Positions 56,685 to 64,000 of a stretch of DNA of 64,000 nucleotides are shown in pieces; the stretch's first letter is position 1, and each line of letters opens with the position of its first letter. The stretch is from assembly GCA_016717305.1 (NCBI GenBank), contig JADKFY010000012.1, positions 62,001 to 126,000 on the forward strand, written 5' to 3'. Position numbers and translations under genes: made by a program. This DNA comes from Flavobacteriales bacterium. GTDB taxonomy: Bacteria; Bacteroidota; Bacteroidia; Flavobacteriales_F; PHOS-HE28. The notes beneath the pieces were generated by a model. That model searched no databases. It saw nothing but the letters and a program-made list of their open reading frames with translations, and had not been told where the DNA came from.

Positions 56685-56882
56685 GCTTATCTCCTCGGGT
56701 TTAAACACGAACTATGGGAGTGAACATCGGCTGGTTGGCCAAAGGTGGGGCCAAAGGATCTGGAACTGCGGAATTATGCTTCGCCAAGTCCCTTGCTATT
56801 GGCCATTTTCCGGCGTGTTCGTTCGCCATTTCGGGGGATCATCTATATTGGACAGCTAACCGGTCATCCCCGGTGGTGGTCC

Positions 56883-57524
56883 ATGAGTCAACAGCCCATT
56901 CGTATTGCCTTGGTCGAAGACGACCCAGAGCTACGTAGACTGATCCGAAATACGTTAGAGCGCGACACGGAATTACGCGTGGCCGGGGTGTTCAGCGATG
57001 CGGAATCGTTCTTGGGAAAACATGTGGAACTCTTGCTCGATGTCGTGATCATGGACATTGGACTTCCAGGCATGAGCGGTATCGAATGTGTTGCCCAAGC
57101 CAAATCCGAACGGCCACAGACACAGTACTTGATGAGCAGCGTGTTCGAGAATCCGGCATACATCTTCCAAGCCCTCTGCGCAGGTGCTACCGGCTACCTG
57201 GTGAAGAGTGCGGGCGAGGACAGGATGGGCCAAGCCATCCGTGAACTGCACGCCGGTGGATCACCCATGTCCGCGAGCATTGCGCGCATGGTAGTGGATT
57301 CGTTCCAAGGGGCCGTGAAGGTCGCTATCCAGGACCATGCCCTGACCGAGCGCGAGAAAGGCGTGTTGGACCAACTTGCCAACGGGCTCATGTACAAGGA
57401 GATCGCTGTCAAGGCCGAGATCAGTACCGAGACCGTACGAAAACACGTACGCAACATCTACAACAAGTTGCAAGTGGGTTCGCGCATGGAGGCCATCCGG
57501 AAAGTGTATCCGGGTAGGAGCTGA
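56883..57524 (+). CDS. NarL/LuxR-family response regulator
   Basis: 213 residues from ATG 56883. Receiver: acidic pair in LVEDDPELR, phosphoacceptor Asp58 (VIMDIGLPGMSG), LMSSVFEN and the GYLVKSAG lysine. C-terminal LuxR-type helix-turn-helix: LTEREKGVLDQLANGLMYKEIAVKA, then STETVRKHVRNIYNKL. The upstream open frame to 56745 has no coding character. The natural partner of the two TPR kinases just upstream, since HisKA_3 kinases pair with this family. Confidence 0.93.
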   Translation: MSQQPIRIALVEDDPELRRLIRNTLERDTELRVAGVFSDAESFLGKHVELLLDVVIMDIGLPGMSGIECVAQAKSERPQTQYLMSSVFENPAYIFQALCAGATGYLVKSAGEDRMGQAIRELHAGGSPMSASIARMVVDSFQGAVKVAIQDHALTEREKGVLDQLANGLMYKEIAVKAEISTETVRKHVRNIYNKLQVGSRMEAIRKVYPGRS

Positions 57525-57606
57525 CCCGTACCACTAAAGTGTTATTGTCCGAAAGGATCGGCAACGGTTGCTTTGACCATGCACAGGCTATTGCCTGTTC
57601 CATGTC

Positions 57607-59322
57607 ATGGCGGACCTAAAGAAACCACGGATACTCCGGCTTTGCCAATTGGGTTTGGTCGCATTGGCATTCGTGTTGTCGGCTTCCACTTCGGCGCAAG
57701 ACCTCTCTCAAATTGGTCGGAAGAACAAGCCGAGCCTGAGCGGGTCCTTCTCCCTACAAGGTGGACCTTACTTCTACAGCGGCGATGGCACACCACGCAA
57801 TCAACCGTTCTATTGGAACTCCACAGGCTCCATCACGCTCTCGATCTGGGGTTGGCAGGCACCTTTCAGCTATTCCGTGGGTTCTCAGGAAAGGGGCTAT
57901 ACGCAACCCTTCAACCGCTACGGATTAAGTCCCTATTACAAGTGGGTGAAGTTGCATCTCGGCTACCGCACGATGCGTTTCAACCCGTACACCTTTGCGG
58001 GCTTGCAATTCTTCGGGGCGGGTATTGAACTGGAGCCGAAGGGCTTTCGGTTCGGTGCATTCTATGGGCGTTTCAACAAACCCATTGCCCAGGATACCCT
58101 TGGGGCGATCATCCCGATCCCTGCTTATCGGCGCATGGGCATGGGCGTGAAGATCGGAGCGGGGTCCAGACGCAATTACATCGACCTGATGTTCTTCCGC
58201 GCAGAGGACGATGCCTCGTCGATCCCCGATGTGGCACCCGGCACCCGCGTGGCACCCATGGAAAATTTCGCGGTCGGCCTCAGTAGTCGCATCGGTATAG
58301 GACAGCACCTTTCTTGGGAAATGGACTTGGGCAGTAGTCTCATCACCAACGATACACGCAACCCGGAATTGGATACCTCCAATGTTCCGGACTTCTTAAC
58401 AACCGTGTTCCGACCGAGACTTGGATCACGTGCCTTGTTCGCGGGAAACACCTCCCTGCGCTGGACTTCCCGCCGGTTCTCGATCCGTGCCGTATACAAG
58501 GAAGTGGAACCCGGTTACCGTTCGCTTGGTGCGTTCTACCAGCAAACCGACCTGCGCGCCATTACCATTGAACCGAGCTTCAACATTCGGAAGAACAAGA
58601 TACGGGTGAGCGGTAGCATAGGTCTGCAAGAAGACAATATCCGCAATACCAAGATCACGCAAAGCGTACGTCGCATAGGATCCGCAAGGGTCGCATGGAA
58701 CCCCACGCGCGCCTATGGTATCGATGCCAGCTTTTCCAACTATGGCATAGCACAAGAGGCCGGGTTGCGCGTGTTGAACGACACCTTTCGCGTAGCACAG
58801 GTGAACCGCATGTACATGGTCTCACAGCGTCTTTCACTCATCAACAAGGAACGCACGTGGACCGCAACGTTGACAGGCGGTCTTCAACAACTGAAGGACC
58901 TCAACCCATTTGGCACCTACAACACCTCGAACAACGATGTGCTGTACGCCAACTTCTATATCGGCCGTATCCGCAACCGCGATAACCTCTCTGTTAACGG
59001 CGGGATCAATTTCAACCAGAACCAAACCACGAATGGCACTTTCATGCTGCTTGGACCAACATTGGGCTTCTCAAAGCCATTCTTCTCCACCAAGCTAACT
59101 GTCGCGATCAGCGCCAGTTTCAACAAAGCCTTCCAAGAGGGTTCTGATGCCGGCACCACGATCAATGGGAGTTCCTCTTTCCAATATCGTCTTTCCAAGT
59201 CGCATCGTTTGCAACTGACCATGACCGCTTTGCAGAACAAGACAACATTCGTTGCATCGCGCGAATTCACCGAGGTGCGCTTTATGGCCGGATACACGTT
59301 CACTTTCCAAACAAAGCCCTGA
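57607..59322 (+). CDS. Predicted outer-membrane beta-barrel protein
   Basis: 571 residues: signal peptide (LGLVALAFVLSASTSAQ) and then almost continuous amphipathic beta-strands separated by short turns (GYRTMRFNPYTFAGLQFFGAGIELE; SRRFSIRAVYKEVEPGYRSLGAFYQQ), ending in an aromatic-terminated strand set (RFMAGYTFTFQTKP). This suggests an outer-membrane barrel; no named family is recognised. It lies three bases upstream of the giant TANFOR gene on the same strand, so the two probably form one unit, the barrel perhaps anchoring or exporting the larger protein. Confidence 0.7.
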   Translation: MADLKKPRILRLCQLGLVALAFVLSASTSAQDLSQIGRKNKPSLSGSFSLQGGPYFYSGDGTPRNQPFYWNSTGSITLSIWGWQAPFSYSVGSQERGYTQPFNRYGLSPYYKWVKLHLGYRTMRFNPYTFAGLQFFGAGIELEPKGFRFGAFYGRFNKPIAQDTLGAIIPIPAYRRMGMGVKIGAGSRRNYIDLMFFRAEDDASSIPDVAPGTRVAPMENFAVGLSSRIGIGQHLSWEMDLGSSLITNDTRNPELDTSNVPDFLTTVFRPRLGSRALFAGNTSLRWTSRRFSIRAVYKEVEPGYRSLGAFYQQTDLRAITIEPSFNIRKNKIRVSGSIGLQEDNIRNTKITQSVRRIGSARVAWNPTRAYGIDASFSNYGIAQEAGLRVLNDTFRVAQVNRMYMVSQRLSLINKERTWTATLTGGLQQLKDLNPFGTYNTSNNDVLYANFYIGRIRNRDNLSVNGGINFNQNQTTNGTFMLLGPTLGFSKPFFSTKLTVAISASFNKAFQEGSDAGTTINGSSSFQYRLSKSHRLQLTMTALQNKTTFVASREFTEVRFMAGYTFTFQTKP

Positions 59323-59325
59323 TCC

Positions 59326-62300
59326 ATGCTCACACGATCCGCTCTCCACTTGTTGACGATCATTGCGCTCGCGTTTGCCTTCCACGCTTCGGGTCAAGGG
59401 CCCTACCCCCTTCAGATCACCCTCACGATAGTGCCTCCGTACTCGCCCGATCTCACGAGCTACTTCGGTGAGGCGAGCAATGTGAGTTTCACCGTCACCA
59501 ACAATTCCATGGAAGACCGGTCCTTCTATCTTGTTGGGTCCATTACCAGTGACGACGGTGAGATCTCTGTGAGCCTACCAGGAGGCGTGGCTTGGAGTGC
59601 ACAACCGTTGACGATCGCCTCGAATGAAACTCGCAGCTTTGGCGGTGAAGCCCTGCAACCGATCGGACAAGGACTTGAACAAGACGCAATCTTTTTCGGA
59701 ACGAGTCCCGCCGAGCTCGTGGCCCAACCGATCCCCGAAGGTGCTTATACGTTGTGTATTCGTGCTTACGACTACACGGATCCCGTCACTCCGCTTTCTT
59801 CGGAAATGTCCGGTTGCTTTACGATCTTCATTCGCGAAGCGGAACCACCAGAGCCACTGAATCCCACATGCAATGGTGACGGCACGGGCGAAATGGTGAC
59901 CCCCCAAACCCCACAGCTGATCAACTTCCAATGGATCCTTCCGGGTGGGCCGCCGAACATTGGTGTGACCATAACCTACCACTTTCGTTTGGTACGGATC
60001 GACAACCCATCCAATGCACAAGCCGCCTTGGAGACCAGCACCGACGTGATCTTCGAGGATGATGTGATGAACAACATCCTCTCCTATAATCAAGCATTTC
60101 CGGCATTGGAACCTGGGCGCATGTATGCATGGTGGGTACAAGCTATCGCTGATCCGCCGAACTTGGTATCCTTCCGTAACAACGGTTTCATGCGGCCTTG
60201 CACGTTCAACTATGCGGCATTTGAAGATACCGAATTCTCGCTCTCTTTCCCTACGCAACAGGACACTTTGCCATGGGACCTGATGCCACTGATGGTACGC
60301 TTTCAGCCTCATGCCCCTGCTAGCGACCAAAACAATACTACAGGCCGGTTCTACAGCCGTCTGGAACTATCGCGCGATGGCAACCCTTTACCTCCCACCA
60401 TCTTCCGGCAAGCCGAGAACAACGACATTGATTGGGCAGATGGATACTTCCTCACTCAACTCCAACTACTCGGCAATCCCGCCGATTTCACTGAGGAGCA
60501 TGCCCGAAACATCAACATCTACACCAACAACCCCGGACCGAACGGGCGCTTCCAGAGGGGATCCACCTACACCATTTCTGCCGACCTGCGAACCAATACC
60601 TATTCCGGCAGCGATGTGCGCTATGGGGATGTAGAGGGTGTTTTCGTTTCCGGCATGGGCAAGCCCCGGCCAATAAGCCCATTGAACGGTACAGTGCTCC
60701 CGCGCGACGGTGGAGATGAGGAACTCGACGGCTTCGCATCCGTACCGCTGCATTTCAAGACCGCCGAAGCACCGATCAATACGGTTCCCCCATTCCCCAT
60801 TTGGATCATCCCTTCCACCGGCCCAGCCTCGCAGACCCAAGGCACAGCGCATGAACGGTGGAGACTGGAAGTTTCACGCAGTGCCGACATGGCGGATCCG
60901 GTGTATAGCACCACCAACGAATATGGCCCCAAACAACTGAACGACCCTGCCTGCAACGGAGCGTGTATCGAAGCCGAATTCTACCGCGATGTGACGGTGA
61001 ATTTCACGCCCAACGACACCGGGAAATACTACTGGCGTGTGGCTTGGTTGCTTGACCCGACCGCTACCACCGGCCCCACCTACCACGCTGGCCCTGTCAC
61101 AATGTTCCGCATTTTAGGTGAAGGAAGTCCGCCTCCGGAAGCAGAAGAAGAACGCCCCCGTGAGTGTGTGAGCGTTTGCAAAGCAGCTGCTACTCCTTTG
61201 GAACAGCAAGTTGCCGTGCCCAATGGAGTTGCAATGGGCGATACCGTTTCCGTGGGCTTGTTCAACTTGCGCATTGTCACAATTACGTGGAGCGGTGGAA
61301 GTGCGAATGGCACTGGCGTGATCGATGTACCCTTTATGAACTGTCCGCTAAATGTAAATTTCACCAATGCCCAGATCAACGCTCAGAAGATCCTCTTCAC
61401 CGGAGATGTATTTGCCAAATTGGATAACGAAAGCATCGTGCCCGCTGCATGGCGAATGGGCGCGGGTTTGGCCTCTGGATTCAGCCCCGACGCTGTGCAA
61501 GCGATCGATAATTTCCTGAATGCCTCCGGTCGGTTGGTGAACCAACTTGGGGGTAGTACGCCCATGGGTTTGCCGATCGGCATTGCCACCGATATACCTG
61601 GTGGCCGCTTCACCGTGGGAATTGTCGGCATGCGCTTTACGGATACCACGGCAACACTGAACGCCATGATGAGCGTTCCCGTGCCGGAGCTTGGTTTCAA
61701 CTACGGGCTCGGTGTGTCGGACCAAGTGTTCCAACCAGATGGCGTAGGCTGTCCGGACAAGGATGCGTTGCTCTACCTAGTGGATGATGTGCGCATCGGG
61801 ATCGGCAGTGATTCGTTGATCTTGAAGAGCACACGTTTCGAGCCCGGCAACATGATCAACGTGTTGGATAGCGGAACCTTCGCCGCTTGGGATTGCCGTG
61901 GTTTCCGCGCGTTGCAGATCGATGCGGAATGGCGCTTCAGCAGGGATCATTTGCAGGAGGACAAACCCGATGGGACCAGTGGCCCGGACAAGATCGTGGC
62001 CTCACTGAGAACACGGACCGGTCGTGGTGGTTTCATGGGGCGTGTGGACTTCAACAAACCGTTCCATATTGAAGGTGCTGAAGGTTGGGGCTTTGATGTG
62101 CAAGAAGCATGGTTGGACTTTGCGAGCTATGCCAACCCACCGGCCATGGACTTGCCACCGTTCGTGGCGACCCGCGTGGGCGCCGTGGGCGCGGACAACG
62201 CACCGATCCCGGGTTGGTATGGGTTCTATCTGAAACGCGCCATGTTGCGGTTGCCGAACGAAGTGAAACGCTTCGGAAGTACCGAACGTGTTACCGGCGT

Positions 62301-64000
62301 AGTGGATAACATGGTGATCGCCCAGTCCCAATTGACAGCAAGTTTCAAGCTCGCCAATTTGATCGGTGAAAGCGAAGGCGAATTGGATGGTTGGGCGTTC
62401 TCGTTGGACACCTTGCAATTCGACATTGTGGCCAATTCATTTAGCCAAGCGGGGATCAAAGGCCGGATAAGGACCGCGATAAGCCCGACACTATTGGACT
62501 ACTCGGCCATGCTAAGGCAGGATCCAACCAACGAACGAAAGTGGCTGGAGTTCCTCTTGCAGCCAGAGCGTGACCTCGCCGTGCCATTTCTCGTAGCAAC
62601 CGTTACGCTTGATGAAACCAGTACGGTCCGCGCTGCATTACGAGATCCCGTTCTAGGCAATTACGCCAAAGCAACGCTCCACGGTCTGATCAGCATCGAT
62701 CAACAATCAGGTGGGATCCCGATCAATTTCCGCGATGTGAAATTCCAAGGGCTGCGCTTTCAAACACGGGCACCCTACACCAACATCGACAGCAGCGCAG
62801 TGTTCTCATTGGCAAGCCCACAGAAATACATGGGTGCATCGGAGGTTCCGGATGATGACGACCCGCTTGCCCCGATCCCCGGAGGCAGCACCGGAGGTTT
62901 CCCAATAAGCCTTACACGAGTGGATGGAGTGCGTACCACCATCGACGGAAAGCCCGCGGCCGGTGTTGCGTTCGATATAAACGTGAAGTTGACCAACGAC
63001 TCCAATATCTTCCGAGCAACAACGCGGATCGAGGTGCTGGGCACATTGAACACGAGCGAGATCCACCAATGGGGAGACAATGAAGTGCGACTGGATTCAA
63101 TTGGCGTTACAGGAGGAGTAGGAACCGTAGAGGTCAGCGGTGGTTTGAAATGGTACCGTGACAGCCCTACGTACGGAAATGGCATCAAGGGTGGCTTGCG
63201 CGCCAAATTCATGAAAGGCAAGATCGATATTCTCGCCACAGCGCAATTCGGCTCGGTCGGCACGAATAAGTATTGGTATGTGGATGCCATGGCCGCGAAA
63301 GAAGGTGGTTGGAACAAGCCTTCAGCGTTCACCATCTATGGGTTCGGCGGTGGTGCTTGGTACCACATGTCACCATTAAGCACACCACCGCCAGCGGAGA
63401 GCATCACGCAACAAGAGCTAACGCATTTGAATGATCCCGATTTCGAACCGGGTTTGACGTTGTCCGGCATGAACTACACCCCGAACGCTGGGATCGACCT
63501 CGGTTTCAAGGCCACCATCGTTTTTGGCGATCCAAGCAGCGGGTATGCTTACAATGGGAACATCACCGCATTGGCCCAATTCGCAGGAGGTGGTCTCCAA
63601 AGCATCGGCCTCACTACCGATGTGTACATGCTCCATAAGAAGGAAGCAGATGGGGTAATTGAAGGGCACGTACCGATCAAAGGCCATGGCGAGATCCTCT
63701 TCGTATTTGCGACCGACGTGTTCACGGCGAACTTCGACATGTTCGTGGATGTGCGCCCCAACTTGCTGGTTGGTACGGGACCGGACAAGAAAGCTGGCCA
63801 ACTGGAGATCCTCATCACTCCGGACACGTGGCATTTCTACATTGGTAGACCTGAGTCGCGCGTGGGTCTGAAGATCGCCGGGTTCGTGCAAAGCGGTTCC
63901 TACTTCATGGTTGGCGATGATCTGCCCGGGGTGCCACCACCGCCTCCTAATATAGCAAGCCTTGTTCCTGCGGATTATTTGGTCCGAGAAGACATCAGTG
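59326..64000 (+). CDS. Giant TANFOR-type secreted protein (3' end beyond window)
   Basis: Open from ATG 59326 to the window edge, 1558 codons without a stop. Signal peptide (LLTIIALAFAFHASGQ) followed by the TANFOR-type N-terminal domain: YPLQITLTIVPPYSPDLTSYF, then IPEGAYTLCIRAYDY and PLNPTCNG with PQLINFQW. Fibronectin-like modules (YYWRVAWL near 565) follow, then a long region of beta-strand segments (VTGVVDNMVIAQSQLTASFKL; KGGLRAKFMKGKIDILATAQFG) reminiscent of repetitive barrel or solenoid folds. TANFOR proteins are very large secreted Bacteroidota proteins of unknown function. A T9SS sorting domain would be expected at the missing C-terminus. Confidence 0.8.
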   Translation, partial: MLTRSALHLLTIIALAFAFHASGQGPYPLQITLTIVPPYSPDLTSYFGEASNVSFTVTNNSMEDRSFYLVGSITSDDGEISVSLPGGVAWSAQPLTIASNETRSFGGEALQPIGQGLEQDAIFFGTSPAELVAQPIPEGAYTLCIRAYDYTDPVTPLSSEMSGCFTIFIREAEPPEPLNPTCNGDGTGEMVTPQTPQLINFQWILPGGPPNIGVTITYHFRLVRIDNPSNAQAALETSTDVIFEDDVMNNILSYNQAFPALEPGRMYAWWVQAIADPPNLVSFRNNGFMRPCTFNYAAFEDTEFSLSFPTQQDTLPWDLMPLMVRFQPHAPASDQNNTTGRFYSRLELSRDGNPLPPTIFRQAENNDIDWADGYFLTQLQLLGNPADFTEEHARNINIYTNNPGPNGRFQRGSTYTISADLRTNTYSGSDVRYGDVEGVFVSGMGKPRPISPLNGTVLPRDGGDEELDGFASVPLHFKTAEAPINTVPPFPIWIIPSTGPASQTQGTAHERWRLEVSRSADMADPVYSTTNEYGPKQLNDPACNGACIEAEFYRDVTVNFTPNDTGKYYWRVAWLLDPTATTGPTYHAGPVTMFRILGEGSPPPEAEEERPRECVSVCKAAATPLEQQVAVPNGVAMGDTVSVGLFNLRIVTITWSGGSANGTGVIDVPFMNCPLNVNFTNAQINAQKILFTGDVFAKLDNESIVPAAWRMGAGLASGFSPDAVQAIDNFLNASGRLVNQLGGSTPMGLPIGIATDIPGGRFTVGIVGMRFTDTTATLNAMMSVPVPELGFNYGLGVSDQVFQPDGVGCPDKDALLYLVDDVRIGIGSDSLILKSTRFEPGNMINVLDSGTFAAWDCRGFRALQIDAEWRFSRDHLQEDKPDGTSGPDKIVASLRTRTGRGGFMGRVDFNKPFHIEGAEGWGFDVQEAWLDFASYANPPAMDLPPFVATRVGAVGADNAPIPGWYGFYLKRAMLRLPNEVKRFGSTERVTGVVDNMVIAQSQLTASFKLANLIGESEGELDGWAFSLDTLQFDIVANSFSQAGIKGRIRTAISPTLLDYSAMLRQDPTNERKWLEFLLQPERDLAVPFLVATVTLDETSTVRAALRDPVLGNYAKATLHGLISIDQQSGGIPINFRDVKFQGLRFQTRAPYTNIDSSAVFSLASPQKYMGASEVPDDDDPLAPIPGGSTGGFPISLTRVDGVRTTIDGKPAAGVAFDINVKLTNDSNIFRATTRIEVLGTLNTSEIHQWGDNEVRLDSIGVTGGVGTVEVSGGLKWYRDSPTYGNGIKGGLRAKFMKGKIDILATAQFGSVGTNKYWYVDAMAAKEGGWNKPSAFTIYGFGGGAWYHMSPLSTPPPAESITQQELTHLNDPDFEPGLTLSGMNYTPNAGIDLGFKATIVFGDPSSGYAYNGNITALAQFAGGGLQSIGLTTDVYMLHKKEADGVIEGHVPIKGHGEILFVFATDVFTANFDMFVDVRPNLLVGTGPDKKAGQLEILITPDTWHFYIGRPESRVGLKIAGFVQSGSYFMVGDDLPGVPPPPPNIASLVPADYLVREDIS

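Noticed and set aside
57583..57600. Hairpin ACAGGC-tattGCCTGT as a terminator or riboswitch
   Set aside because: Only a six-base stem without a T tail, next to a start codon; not distinguishable from chance.

Overview
This window looks like a chromosomal piece of a Bacteroidota bacterium, most likely order Flavobacteriales. The evidence is internal. There are type IX secretion (T9SS) sorting domains of type A and type B, a sufS-sufE-DUF59-DUF2480 run, a flavobacterial TonB, a TANFOR-type giant secreted protein, and promoters of the Bacteroidota form (TTG, 17-20 bases, TAnnTTTG or TAnnTTCG). Purine-rich Shine-Dalgarno sequences are largely absent. Coding density is very high. Only 29626-30177 is a long gap between ordinary genes, and it holds a tRNA/GIY-YIG module.

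Layout. 35-2554: end of a SUF iron-sulfur operon. 2597-10649: secreted metallopeptidase, purF (opposite strand), giant T9SS type B adhesin-like protein. 10655-12777: ACMSD and 3-hydroxyanthranilate dioxygenase of the kynurenine pathway plus a small secreted protein. 12926-19693: three consecutive T9SS type A cell-surface proteins. 19932-25493: SDR protein, TonB, an HK/OmpR two-component pair, and an aldehyde dehydrogenase that fits the next kynurenine step. 25483-30102: a duplicated SiaB-like (DUF6272) protein divergent from an HD-domain/polyphosphate kinase fusion, then a GIY-YIG ORF embedded between tRNA-Ala(GGC) and a rearranged copy of it. 30178-35145: fructosamine kinase, small secreted protein, aldo/keto reductase, second two-component pair. 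35212-38254: ABC-type MacAB-like exporter. 38368-42069: 2-aminomuconate deaminase, MscS channel, DASS transporter, fasciclin protein. 42184-45475: TMEM220-like protein, badly frameshifted TonB-dependent receptor, DUF4833 protein. 45609-52387: TetR-TolC-adaptor-RND efflux operon with a clear palindromic operator. 52652-57524: two tandem TPR histidine kinases and a LuxR-type regulator. 57607-64000: beta-barrel protein and the start of a giant TANFOR protein that runs off the window.

Themes. (1) Four enzymes for 3-hydroxyanthranilate to 2-aminomuconate and its deamination are present but scattered over three loci. (2) Many start codons lie only 4-9 bases after a -7 promoter box, so near-leaderless mRNAs look common. 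(3) Six genes carry frame changes. Outside the TonB-dependent receptor each can be repaired by adding or removing one base in a homopolymer, which points to assembly indels more than to real pseudogenes. (4) The most unusual locus is the tRNA-Ala/GIY-YIG module at 29626-30102. A partial tRNA copy there has its anticodon arm exchanged for another hairpin and an extra hairpin in its T loop, and it supplies the stop codon of the nuclease.
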